Assembly (NCBI GenBank): GCA_041658405.1
Contig: JBBAAG010000028.1
Location: 1 to 33,627, forward strand
Direction: 5' to 3'
From: Elusimicrobiota bacterium
GTDB taxonomy: Bacteria > Elusimicrobiota > UBA5214 > JBBAAG01
DNA length: 33,627 nucleotides
Shown: piece by piece, positions 25,863-33,627 of the stretch
Layout: the number at the start of each line of letters is the position of its first letter
Numbering within the stretch: the stretch's first letter is position 1
The notes under the pieces: generated by a model
Told to the model about the DNA's origin: nothing
Seen by the model: the letters and a program-made list of their open reading frames with translations, nothing else
Databases searched by the model: none
Translations under genes and position numbers: made by a program

Positions 25863-28565
25863 AAGTTCATTCCCGGACGAAAGATTAAACTTCATTGGCA
25901 ACAAATTTTCTGTCCCGTCGGAAGATACCGGTATATACACCGCCTTAACCTTTACTTCCTCAAGATTACCCTTTTGCGTAAGCTCAACCGCAACATTTTT
26001 CGGCATCCCAAGTACAAGGGTAACATTCATTTCTTTATAATCATACCCCACTTTACTGAATGACAACTTACAGCTGGTAAAGTTTAAACTCGTAAAACTA
26101 AACACCCCGTCAGAACCCGTCACCGCAGTTTTCTCAATTAAACTCTTTGTAAGCTTCACAGCAACACCCGCTATCGGCTGCTGCGTACTCTTATCCTTAA
26201 CCACACCGCTTAACTCACTGACCTCGCTTTTTGTGAGGCTGGCATTCACAACCTTTGCTTCATTAGCAACCAGGGTTATATCAACTCTTGCGGATTCGTA
26301 CCCGTTCTTGGACACCGCAAGAACATAACTCCCGGGACTTAAGTCACCGAACTCGTATGAACCATCACTTCCCGACTTCAACGCACTCCCAACCTGCACG
26401 CTATCGAGATACAAGATAATATCCGCATCATATATAGCCGTAGTGGTTCCGGATAGTAAAACTTTCCCGTAAATCTTTGTCTCACTCCCCCCGCTGCCAT
26501 CGGGAACGAGGTTAATGTTTAATGTCGCCGTTGCACCGGGCGCAAGGTTTGTACTAACAGCTTTAGTAATAAACCCGCCGTAACTCACGGTAACCGTATG
26601 GCTCCCCATAACAACATTTTCAAACCGGTACACACCCTCGCCGTTGGTCAGCTTCTGCAAACTCTCCGGGCTTAACACACACACAGCGTTGGAGATTAAC
26701 TGCGAATTCTGTGAGTTCTTAATTGTCCCGGTAATAACCCCGTAGGTAGACCCTCCGGTAGAAACCAGTGTTTCATCTGAGGTTGTCACCTGTCCTGCAG
26801 TCACCACCACAAGCTTACTCTTCGTTGCGTAGTTACTATACTGGAAACTAATCTGATGCGCCCCTGCTGAAAGTTTTACAAGTTTATACACCCCGTCATT
26901 ATCAGTATAAGCGATCCCCCCGCCGGTAACATCCGTAACCTTTACACCGCTTAACTCTACAGAGAGGACACTATCCGTAACCTTCCCGGTAATCATCCCG
27001 TAAGTCCCCCCGGATAATGAAATCACTACTGTCGTAGTACCCCCAGCCACTACAGCGCAGACAGTAGTTGAGGATGTATACCCTGCCGCCGCTGCGGTGA
27101 TTGAATAACTCCCAGCAAAAAGGTCATTAAAAGCAAATACTCCTCCGGAAGACGCCAGCATACTACTCCCGTCGGGATCACGTGTAACTGTCGCAGCAAT
27201 ACCTTCATCTGTCATCAACCCTTTTACAGTCCCAGATATTTTCCCTACCGCCACGCCGGTGGAATTGGAGACAACAGCGGAGACAGGATTAGACACGCGT
27301 GAAGTATCATTCGTAAAATTTTTTGACCGTACAGAAAAATGGTACGTATTCCCCGGAGTGAACCCCGTAAGGATATACTCCTCCCGTGAACGCCGTTTTT
27401 TAGGAATCCATGTTTGAGTATACGTAGTTGCAGCATTAAACGTAGTAGTACTGGTGATAGCGCTTGCTGAATATTTCACGATATACGCTGAAGCAGACCC
27501 CAGAGTCCCGTCTTCTCCTGGTGCGGTCCATACTAACCTCACCTGCCCGGCAGCAAAACCCGGTGCCGCAACGAGATCAGTGATCTGTGACGGCAAATTA
27601 TAATCAGTTGCCTTAAAATAATCGCATAACGCTTTATACACCGATTGCCCGAAGATCATATTCCACCGGTCAGTAATCATCTGCGGCCCGTCAATCGCGT
27701 TATCATGGAAGCCCGCTTCGAGCATAGCATACGGCGTTTTTGTATACCTATTTTCAGCATACGAAAATGTGCGGTACAGGAACCCGCTGGAACCATTTTT
27801 TGACCAGGTAGGATCAACATAACTCTGAAGCTGCGACACAACCTTATTTAGAACAGTAGTTGACAACGTCTTCGCCTTACTATAAATTGCGGTATGTTCC
27901 GCCATATCAGTACCATCATAATCCTCAGCATCATCCGAATTATTATCCCCGTCAATCAACATCAACGTCCCCCGAGCTGTACCGGATGCTGCGTTTGTAT
28001 GTACAGTGATCATAGCATCGCACCGCCCAAGCTTGTCTTTCATTAACCAGTTCGCAAAAAACGGACGTGAACGGTTAGAACGGTTTTTTTCATTTGCCGC
28101 CCCTGCGCCGGTAGGGTTGGTATAATAATACGTTGTCCGGTGCACAGTCTCCGGGATTAATAATCCCAACGGATCCTTCTTCATCCAATACGGCGCAGTC
28201 ATTCTGAACAACGGCTGATTTTCCGCCCCTGCATATGGATGAGAGAGCCCGTACTTAACACTGCTATTGTTGTAATTATAATACTCCCGAACCTGATACG
28301 CCGTAGCCCCGCCGCTTTCAAGTATGTAGTTCATAATATGCCAGGTATGCATAGGATTAGAATAATCCTCAATCCCGCCGAATGACGCCCCGCGTTCCGT
28401 AGTGAACGCATCAGGGGTCAACGCAGTCTCCCAGAGCATACCATGCCCGGGATTAACCGCAAAAACCCGTCCTTCGAGAGGCAATTCCGCAGACACTGGT
28501 ACCGGCGACAAAAACAACGGTAATACCATCACTCCTACTGCAAATAAACGTTTTACTGCCAACAT
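25668..28565 (-). CDS. Secreted N-acetylmuramoyl-L-alanine amidase, paralogue 3 (diverged)
   Basis: The protein has 965 residues from ATG 28565, which has AAGGAG 10 bases upstream and a clear signal peptide starting 'MLAVKRLFAV'; a longer frame from 28634 overlaps the preceding gene and adds a basic leader, so it is rejected. The Amidase_3 domain keeps His41 ('NPGHG'), Glu66 ('IEDYSNPMHT'), His189 ('ITVHTNA') and Glu283 ('LEAGFHDN'), with larger insertions than the two paralogues. FN3, five carboxypeptidase-regulatory-like repeats and the tail ('YDIKGRMVKNV', 'TWNGTD', 'GVYFYQIE', 'RVLVAK') follow. Although diverged, all zinc and catalytic residues are present, so it should be active. It follows GerMN copy 2 by 34 bases. 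Confidence 0.88.
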   Translation of the reverse strand: MLAVKRLFAVGVMVLPLFLSPVPVSAELPLEGRVFAVNPGHGMLWETALTPDAFTTERGASFGGIEDYSNPMHTWHIMNYILESGGATAYQVREYYNYNNSSVKYGLSHPYAGAENQPLFRMTAPYWMKKDPLGLLIPETVHRTTYYYTNPTGAGAANEKNRSNRSRPFFANWLMKDKLGRCDAMITVHTNAASGTARGTLMLIDGDNNSDDAEDYDGTDMAEHTAIYSKAKTLSTTVLNKVVSQLQSYVDPTWSKNGSSGFLYRTFSYAENRYTKTPYAMLEAGFHDNAIDGPQMITDRWNMIFGQSVYKALCDYFKATDYNLPSQITDLVAAPGFAAGQVRLVWTAPGEDGTLGSASAYIVKYSASAITSTTTFNAATTYTQTWIPKKRRSREEYILTGFTPGNTYHFSVRSKNFTNDTSRVSNPVSAVVSNSTGVAVGKISGTVKGLMTDEGIAATVTRDPDGSSMLASSGGVFAFNDLFAGSYSITAAAAGYTSSTTVCAVVAGGTTTVVISLSGGTYGMITGKVTDSVLSVELSGVKVTDVTGGGIAYTDNDGVYKLVKLSAGAHQISFQYSNYATKSKLVVVTAGQVTTSDETLVSTGGSTYGVITGTIKNSQNSQLISNAVCVLSPESLQKLTNGEGVYRFENVVMGSHTVTVSYGGFITKAVSTNLAPGATATLNINLVPDGSGGSETKIYGKVLLSGTTTAIYDADIILYLDSVQVGSALKSGSDGSYEFGDLSPGSYVLAVSKNGYESARVDITLVANEAKVVNASLTKSEVSELSGVVKDKSTQQPIAGVAVKLTKSLIEKTAVTGSDGVFSFTSLNFTSCKLSFSKVGYDYKEMNVTLVLGMPKNVAVELTQKGNLEEVKVKAVYIPVSSDGTENLLPMKFNLSSGNELAAVKIYDIKGRMVKNVEDIQTNGAEVTATWNGTDSAGRKVASGVYFYQIESGGKVRSGRVLVAK

Positions 28566-28599
28566 TAAATCAGGTCTCCTTCTATAAAAAACCAAAAAA

Positions 28600-29163
28600 T
28601 TATTTCTTAATAAAATCTTTTTCTTCGTACTCAAGTTTTGTGGTGTAATGCCCTAGCGCGCGCGGTACACCTTTTTTGTTTACAATACGAATATCAAGCC
28701 CGTTAATATCCGCAAACCCCGACTCCCAGAGCGACCACTGCACCTGGTCATACAACCCAGCCAAAAGGTCATCGTCAATCCCGCCAACCACAACTTCCGG
28801 GCTTAACTCAAGATATAGAGTCCGCCCGTCAATATCGTTTGGCTGTAAGCTAATTTTCTGGACATACGCATTATTTTTCTTCGCAGCGAGTTTCACCCCG
28901 AGCTTTGCTTCAGTTACATTCGGCCCCTTCAGCATCTCGTTAATAATGATCCTAATTTTTTCGGCATCATCCTGCGGAATGGCATCAACTTCCACAACCC
29001 TGGCAAACGCCTTATACCCCTGCCCCTGTAGTTCAGGATTTGAGTATGCAAGTTTAAACTCAAACTTTTTTGGTGTAATAATCCCGCCGGATACCGCAGC
29101 AAAACTATTCGCACCCGAAAATAAGGTTAACGCCAAAACAACTGACAACATCTTTACTTTCAT
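28600..29163 (-). CDS. GerMN-domain protein, copy 2
   Basis: The 187-residue protein has a cleavable signal peptide (about 1-23, ending Ser-Phe-Ala-Ala). Residues about 62-165 are a GerMN domain: 'DDAEKIRIIINEMLKGPNVTEAKLGV', 'RTLYLELSPEVVVG', 'LAGLYDQVQWSLWESGFADINGLDIRIV'. The domain is the same as in the protein at 24980-25618 but sequence identity looks low, so the duplication is old. The short C-terminal extension is charged. ATG has AAGGAG 10 bases upstream. It lies between the secreted SpoIID gene (46 bases before) and amidase 3 (34 bases after), so it very likely belongs to the same operon and acts in the periplasm with them. Confidence 0.82.
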   Translation of the reverse strand: MKVKMLSVVLALTLFSGANSFAAVSGGIITPKKFEFKLAYSNPELQGQGYKAFARVVEVDAIPQDDAEKIRIIINEMLKGPNVTEAKLGVKLAAKKNNAYVQKISLQPNDIDGRTLYLELSPEVVVGGIDDDLLAGLYDQVQWSLWESGFADINGLDIRIVNKKGVPRALGHYTTKLEYEEKDFIKK

Positions 29164-29209
29164 CTTACAAATTCTCCTTTACACATCACTTAATTATTAT
29201 ATAACACAC

Positions 29210-29422
29210 CTATTTTGCGATAATAATCTTACCGGAAATAATTCCATCCCCTGACTCCAACTGGTATAAATACACCCCGCCGGATACCAGTTCACCATTA
29301 TCTTTCTTCCCATCCCATACAAACGTTGTAACGCCGTTCTTCACTACCAACTGCGCGTTTGTACTATCAAGCATCCGAACAATACGCCCGCGCAGATCAT
29401 ATATCTTTATAACCACATCACT
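29210..29422 (-). other. Sorting-like C-terminal tail of the secreted SpoIID protein
   Basis: This codes for about 70 residues: 'IYDLRGRIVRML', 'FVWDGK', 'SGGVYLYQLE', 'SGKIIIAK'. Confidence 0.65.
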
Positions 29423-31744
29423 CACAGCAGACGATGCCTGCGTACCGGCGTTGATACCTATACTATAACTCCCGGACGAATTCGGCGTATTGACCACCTT
29501 AGCCTCACCGGCAGCAGTACCATTATTTGTCCCTGACCCGCCATTAGTTCCGTTACTACTTATAATATTAACGGTATTCGGGCTTACAGCAGACCCGTAA
29601 TATCCGGAATTCCTGAACGTGGTAATATCCCATGCGATAATATAATATTCTACCCCCGGATACTTTGCAATATCACTTGGCACCGGTGCTTCATACACAG
29701 TCCCGTTACTCGTAAGCATAGCGCGTGAACCGTATACATTATCCCCTTTTTTGCGATAATACAGCATTACAGCCTCCACCCCGCTACCGTCAGTCACTGT
29801 CGCTGAAATAATAACTATATCGCCTTCTGTCTTATTCCCCGGCGGCGTATGTGTAACAACCGGGCCGGTGGTATCGCTACTGGAAACCAGTATACGGTAT
29901 GGACTATCAGCAGTACCGGCCTCTTTCATATTTTCAAGATCCGACGAATCCTTTGCCTGGATATAATAATCAATATTCCCTGTAACCTCACTTGCGCTTA
30001 TCTGCGTAGAATACGTACTACCCGATGTCTTAGGCATAAACTGCGATGTAAAAACACTGCTGGTATCACGTTTATAAAATAAAATTACCGACCCTATTCC
30101 GGTAGCGTCGTTAACCCCTGCGGAAATAATTATTGCAGTCAGAGGCGCAGCACCGCGTACCGGAGAATGAACGATCACCGGTGCATCAACATCACTTGGC
30201 CCAACCGTAATCTTAAACGGTGCAATACTATATGTTGCAGGGAAATACGCAGCGTTTAAACCGGTATCAACCGCATAAAAGTAGTAATACAAATACTTAG
30301 AGGTAAACGCTGTTGCGGGAATTATAGCGGAATACCGCCCACCGCCGAGCGATGCCATGTTTACTGAAGAATATGTCCCAACGATATTTGTGCAGTAATA
30401 CACCTTAGCGCTTCCCACTGCTGTACCGTCAGTAACATTCGCGTAAACCGTTAACGCCGTATTATACGCTGCGGAACTAACCTGCGTATGCGCAATCATC
30501 GGGCCGGATTCGTCGCTTATCACAATCCCTGTAAAATATTGTTTCAGTATTTGATCATACGTTTTGTTATACGGCGCAACCGCCATCTTCAACGCACCGT
30601 CCTGACACATACCCACCCCGTGGCCAAACCCTTTCCCTGAGAAAGTATACGACCCGGAATTATAGGTGATGCCGGTAAGCAGCGTACTTTGAAAATCTAC
30701 CGAACCAATAGCCGAGCGGAACTGTACACCGGTAACATCAACTATTTCTGACGGTGAAGCATAGGTTATCCTAACATTTTTTGCCCGCCCGGATACATCA
30801 GTACTCGTTACTAGTATTCCGTTGGCAGAAATTACTGATTCAGAACTTGCTGGTGCAGTATTATTATTTGCTTTAAGCTTTGTCAACAACGCAGTACTTG
30901 TCATAGTCAGTACCCATGTATAATCAGTAGCTCCCGAACAATAAGTCGTTGCCATCCCAACACTCTTATCTTCAATACTACGCAGATACCCAAGTGCGGT
31001 ACCGCCCCAAACATCTTCAGTATTAGCAGTTTTACCCCCGCAGTTACTAAAATAAAACACATACTTCAACGTTTGATTATTATATTTCATTGACAATCCG
31101 CAAGTAAGATCTACCGCGCTATTAAGTGTACTACGTTCAATATCATACCCCTTATACGCCTGGCAGTCCACCAAACTACAGAGGTCATATCCCAGGGAGT
31201 CATGTTTTCTCATAGATCCGAACGCAAACGTCCTTGCGGCAATCGCCTGTGCTTTTGCCGCTTCAATCGGTGCACTGGTACCAATCTCTGAAGGCACAAC
31301 GCCGTAAAGGTACTGTTCCATATCAAGAACATTAATAATCTCTAACGACGTACCGTTCGATGAAAACTTTAATTCCCCCCGGAACTTTGTCCAGTGATAA
31401 TTATCAGTCCCTATGCCTACAATTACATTGGGATCACTCTGGTATCCGCGTAACACCAGCGGGCCGGTATAAAGTTTAGTATCTACAGAAACCTTAGTCC
31501 CGCTTACATCTATGCGTTTACTATAATTCCCAGAGAAAATAACTGTTTTTGTAGCCGTATCATAAATCTCATACTTTTGAATGCCAGTAACATAAACAGA
31601 GGCTAACCCCGCAAGGCTGTTCGGATACAGGCTGCTTTTATAAGTCAACCCTATCCGTATATCCGCAGCATACCCTGCAGGGCATATCACCGATAATATC
31701 AGTAATACAAAACTAACTGAACGCGCAATCTTACAACAACTCAT
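29210..31744 (-). CDS. Secreted SpoIID-domain protein with Ig-like repeats and sorting-like tail
   Basis: The 844-residue protein has a signal peptide (1-26). Residues about 28-410 are a SpoIID domain: 'MEQYLYGVVPSEIGTSAPIE' with catalytic Glu153, 'AKAQAIAARTFA', 'DCQAYKGY', 'NCGGKTA', and 'GKGFGHGVGMCQDGA' near 371-384. SpoIID relatives are lytic transglycosylases acting on peptide-free glycan strands, i.e. on the product of amidases such as those encoded next. Three Ig-like units follow (about 413-725), each with a 'VYY'/'LFYKR'/'LYYRKKG' strand and an 'YY(F/I).A.D' strand. A Gly/Asn/Thr linker leads to the tail: 'IYDLRGRIVRML', 'FVWDGK', 'GVYLYQLE', 'GKIIIAK'. The gene starts 11 bases after the methyltransferase stop. 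Confidence 0.9.
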   Translation of the reverse strand: MSCCKIARSVSFVLLILSVICPAGYAADIRIGLTYKSSLYPNSLAGLASVYVTGIQKYEIYDTATKTVIFSGNYSKRIDVSGTKVSVDTKLYTGPLVLRGYQSDPNVIVGIGTDNYHWTKFRGELKFSSNGTSLEIINVLDMEQYLYGVVPSEIGTSAPIEAAKAQAIAARTFAFGSMRKHDSLGYDLCSLVDCQAYKGYDIERSTLNSAVDLTCGLSMKYNNQTLKYVFYFSNCGGKTANTEDVWGGTALGYLRSIEDKSVGMATTYCSGATDYTWVLTMTSTALLTKLKANNNTAPASSESVISANGILVTSTDVSGRAKNVRITYASPSEIVDVTGVQFRSAIGSVDFQSTLLTGITYNSGSYTFSGKGFGHGVGMCQDGALKMAVAPYNKTYDQILKQYFTGIVISDESGPMIAHTQVSSAAYNTALTVYANVTDGTAVGSAKVYYCTNIVGTYSSVNMASLGGGRYSAIIPATAFTSKYLYYYFYAVDTGLNAAYFPATYSIAPFKITVGPSDVDAPVIVHSPVRGAAPLTAIIISAGVNDATGIGSVILFYKRDTSSVFTSQFMPKTSGSTYSTQISASEVTGNIDYYIQAKDSSDLENMKEAGTADSPYRILVSSSDTTGPVVTHTPPGNKTEGDIVIISATVTDGSGVEAVMLYYRKKGDNVYGSRAMLTSNGTVYEAPVPSDIAKYPGVEYYIIAWDITTFRNSGYYGSAVSPNTVNIISSNGTNGGSGTNNGTAAGEAKVVNTPNSSGSYSIGINAGTQASSAVSDVVIKIYDLRGRIVRMLDSTNAQLVVKNGVTTFVWDGKKDNGELVSGGVYLYQLESGDGIISGKIIIAK

Positions 31745-31755
31745 AAAAATACAAC

Positions 31756-32559
31756 CTACTTCTCAATCCCCAGTTTACCTTCACGATGCGCGGAAATATA
31801 ATTCATACAGTACTCATCATTCCCGAGTATCGCATTCGCAACATAGAGATTAGCCATCATTTTTTTATCCGTCGGATCAAGTATCGCACCATCGAGACCT
31901 GCAGCCATTGCGGAAACCAGGAACACCTGGTTTATCAACCACCGGTTCGGCAACCCGTACGATATATTACTCAACCCGCAGATAAAATGTATCCCCGGAT
32001 ACTTAGCTTTAAAAACCCGCAACGTTTCAAGCACATACGCTCCCTGTTTATTATCAGTCCCCAGTGGAATAATTAACGGGTCAACATAAATTTTATCAAC
32101 CGCTACATTATCCTTAACTAACCGGTCGATAAGAACAGACCCGTAGTTAACGCGTTCCTCTACAGAACTCGGCATACCCTGTTCACCAATGCACAGGACA
32201 ACAATATTGGTATCAAACTCCTTAACCAGAGGAACAATTTTTTCGTAACGTCCCGGTTCTCCGGAAATAGAATTTATCATCGGCGTATTTTTGCATAACT
32301 TCAATCCGCGGATAAGCACATCCGGGTTAGGGCTATCCAAGCATAACGGCTTATCGACAGCACCCTGTACAACATTTATCACCCATTCCAGCATCTCGCC
32401 CTCATTATTAACAAAAGTCCCGACATTAACATCTATAAAATCCGCCCCGGCATCCGACTGCGAAACAGCTTCTTTTTTTATATGTTCAACATCTCTCTGG
32501 CATACTGCTGCATTAACAAGTTTCCGGCTTGCGTTTATGCGTTCACCTACGATTAACAT
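31756..32559 (-). CDS. Pterin-binding methyltetrahydrofolate methyltransferase-like protein (AcsE/MtrH type)
   Basis: The protein has 267 residues from ATG 32559, which matches the family's usual N terminus 'MLIVGERIN'; a GTG four codons earlier (32571) is an alternative. It is a single TIM-barrel pterin-binding domain with the motifs 'GERINAS' at 5-11, 'DVNVG' near 43, 'CLDSPNPDV' near 73, 'NSISGEPGR' near 96, 'DPLIIPLG' near 160 and 'GLSNISYGLPNR' near 195. In acetogens AcsE moves the methyl group of methyl-tetrahydrofolate to a corrinoid protein. No corrinoid protein or CO dehydrogenase gene is in the window, so the pathway is open. It is only 11 bases before the SpoIID gene and looks like the first gene of that operon, which is odd for a one-carbon enzyme. 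Confidence 0.85.
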   Translation of the reverse strand: MLIVGERINASRKLVNAAVCQRDVEHIKKEAVSQSDAGADFIDVNVGTFVNNEGEMLEWVINVVQGAVDKPLCLDSPNPDVLIRGLKLCKNTPMINSISGEPGRYEKIVPLVKEFDTNIVVLCIGEQGMPSSVEERVNYGSVLIDRLVKDNVAVDKIYVDPLIIPLGTDNKQGAYVLETLRVFKAKYPGIHFICGLSNISYGLPNRWLINQVFLVSAMAAGLDGAILDPTDKKMMANLYVANAILGNDEYCMNYISAHREGKLGIEK

Positions 32560-32571
32560 ACTTCTTAGCAC

Positions 32572-32831
32572 CGCACCTTTCTTAATTTACTACACACAAA
32601 TTTTTGAGGAAGCTATATTATTAATAGTTTATTATTAAAAAAAAGAACTTGCAACACAGCTGCCACCCGTGTTTATGCATTTATAACGTATATATAAAAT
32701 ATTACACTTTTTTTGATTGATAAACAACACAATTTTAGCAGTAAATATTTTTGCGCACTACACCATCCCGCACTAGTAAACCGTTTTACACACTTATTGT
32801 ATAACAATGTAGGCACTTATGATAAAACGCC
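32572..32831 (-). promoter_or_regulatory. AT-rich intergenic region, likely promoter zone for the downstream operon
   Basis: This is the longest non-coding gap in the window (260 bases, no gene seen). It is strongly AT-rich, including an A-run at 32637-32644 (T-run on the coding strand). Possible promoter boxes on the minus strand are TTGCAA with TAAACT 17 bases further, or TTGTTT with TAATAT 17 bases further. Each matches the consensus in four or fewer of six positions, so no single promoter is claimed. Confidence 0.35.
32782..32829. repeat. Nested weak inverted repeats after the rightmost gene
   Basis: Arms CGTTTTA (32782-32788) and TAAAACG (32823-32829) enclose a smaller palindrome, ATTGT-ATA-ACAAT (32796-32808). 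A direct repeat CACTTAT also occurs at 32791 and 32814. It begins right after the stop codon at 32832 but has no T-run following, so it is at best a weak terminator, an RNA end or an operator. Confidence 0.3.
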
Positions 32832-33044
32832 CTACTTCGCGACAACAACTTTGCCTGATGACTTCACACTGCCTTCCAGTTCCACCTGGAAAAAATACAC
32901 TCCGCTTGACACTTGAGAACTGTTTTCATTATATCCATCCCAATACATCTGAAGTTCATTACTCACCAATGCAACCATACCGATATCGGAATTATCGATA
33001 ACACGCACCAGCCTCCCGGTACTACCATATATTTTTAGTACCAC
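32832..33044 (-). other. Sorting-like C-terminal tail of the partial right-edge protein
   Basis: This codes for about 70 residues: 'IYGSTGRLVRVI', 'MYWDGYN', 'SSGVYFFQVE', 'SSGKVVVAK'. Confidence 0.65.
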
Positions 33045-33627
33045 ATTTTGAGTTGTTGCATTATTAATATTAATTTTGAACACGGCTTTACTTTTTCTGG
33101 TATCCGAATGATTAGGCGAAAATACGGAATTAACCACCACTACCGTGCTGGATACTGACGAGGTATCTGTTTCTGAAAGCGTAAAATTCTGAGTAATAGT
33201 TTCCCCGACTGGAAGGTTTATCCTCAAAACATCACTGTTAACAAACCCTGTTTTACTTACGGAAAGAAAATACGTTCCCTGGTTCAAATTATCAAACACA
33301 TAATTCCCGTTAACATCAGTGTTATACTTAACATTCCCCGGGCTTAACACACACAACGCGCCGCTCAGCGCAACCCCGCTGCCCTTCTGCCGTACCTGCC
33401 CTCTCAACATACTCACTGTACGCCTTATGGTAATCATATACGGCGCAGTGCTATACCCTATCGGCACATACCCGCGATTATTATTATTATCAACCGCTTC
33501 TATATAATACTCAATCCCTCCGACGGTAACAATATTCCTGGGGATATACCCTGTATACCCGTTAGTCCCGGCCTTCTGCATCTCCCACCCGGAATACGCA
33601 ATTGTCCCGGCATTACGATAATACAAC
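32832..33627 (-). CDS. Secreted repeat protein, C-terminal part (gene enters from the right edge)
   Basis: About 265 residues are visible; the frame is open at the right edge, so the true start lies outside. Residues about 1-68 of the visible part are the end of an Ig-like unit ('YYRNAGT', 'GIEYYIEAVDN', 'SVAPY'-like ending), closely similar in kind to the Ig units of the SpoIID protein. One carboxypeptidase-regulatory-like repeat follows ('GALCVLSPGNVKYNTDVNGNYVFDNL'), then a Ser/Thr/Val spacer with 'VFSPNHSD', then the tail ('IYGSTGRLVRVI', 'MYWDGYNEN', 'GVYFFQVE', 'GKVVVAK'). The missing N-terminal part may carry an enzyme domain like its neighbours, but this cannot be seen. Confidence 0.75.
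   Translation of the reverse strand, partial: LYYRNAGTIAYSGWEMQKAGTNGYTGYIPRNIVTVGGIEYYIEAVDNNNNRGYVPIGYSTAPYMITIRRTVSMLRGQVRQKGSGVALSGALCVLSPGNVKYNTDVNGNYVFDNLNQGTYFLSVSKTGFVNSDVLRINLPVGETITQNFTLSETDTSSVSSTVVVVNSVFSPNHSDTRKSKAVFKININNATTQNVVLKIYGSTGRLVRVIDNSDIGMVALVSNELQMYWDGYNENSSQVSSGVYFFQVELEGSVKSSGKVVVAK

Noticed and set aside
28566..28634. Longer start of amidase 3 at 28634
   Set aside because: It overlaps the GerMN gene, places a basic stretch before the signal peptide and ignores the AAGGAG site before ATG 28565.
19116..31744. Genes for true endospore formation
   Set aside because: SpoIID, GerMN and amidase domains occur, but no sporulation sigma factor, spoIIIA or spore-coat gene is here, and the proteins have surface-protein architectures in a diderm setting.
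32637..32690. Intrinsic terminator before the methyltransferase gene (T-run at 32637-32644 on the minus strand)
   Set aside because: The run of T is clear, but the only stem I can draw before it is about five base pairs with a G-T pair, so support is too weak.
19116..33044. Gram-positive sortase (LPXTG) anchoring of the tail proteins
   Set aside because: No LPXTG motif, hydrophobic stop-transfer segment or positively charged end is present; the tails are beta-rich and end in Ala-Lys.

Overview
All 18 protein genes recognised here lie on the minus strand, so transcription runs from right to left. The proteins point to a Gram-negative (diderm) bacterium: there are outer-membrane beta-barrel proteins of the PorV/UPF0164 type, an OmpA-type peptidoglycan-binding domain, a CsgG-like protein, and many signal-peptide proteins rich in fibronectin III and carboxypeptidase-regulatory-like modules. 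The mix resembles poorly cultivated lineages such as Elusimicrobiota or Firestonebacteria, but the sequence alone does not let me place it. No tRNA, rRNA, CRISPR array, insertion sequence or phage gene was seen.

Layout, in transcription order from the right edge. (1) 33627-32832: 3' part of a secreted protein with a C-terminal sorting-like tail. A 260-273 bp AT-rich gap follows. (2) 32559-31756: a pterin-binding methyltransferase like AcsE. (3) 31744-19116: a dense cell-wall cluster. It holds a secreted SpoIID-domain protein, then two GerMN-plus-amidase pairs in tandem, then a third large amidase. The SpoIID protein and all three amidases end in the same kind of tail (FlgD/type-A-sorting-like, finishing in -AK). 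(4) 19019-14875: a PorV-like outer-membrane protein, then a sugar-type ABC importer whose binding protein and first permease are one fused polypeptide, then the second permease; no ATPase is present. (5) 14821-9056: a 1,921-residue secreted protein with two copies of a ~350-residue module and seven FN3 domains, with the same tail. (6) 8984-6873: a barrel-Ig-OmpA fusion, followed by the only clear intrinsic terminator. (7) 6756-1: a GlcD-type FAD oxidase, a SpoIID-domain protein with no signal peptide, a family 2 glycosyltransferase, a GalT-type nucleotidyltransferase, a CsgG-like protein and the start of a repeat-helical (TPR-like) secreted protein.

How they may work together (inference): the SpoIID, GerMN and amidase genes are relatives of the machinery that remodels peptidoglycan during endospore engulfment, but here they sit in a diderm genome and carry surface-sorting tails, beside a PorV-like gene. 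This looks like a secreted or surface-displayed peptidoglycan-processing system that uses a type-IX-like export route. The adjacent importer could take up released sugars. Several start codons were moved inward from the longest reading frame on the basis of ribosome binding sites and signal peptides. Where a clear Shine-Dalgarno sequence exists, it is usually 10-12 bases from the start codon.
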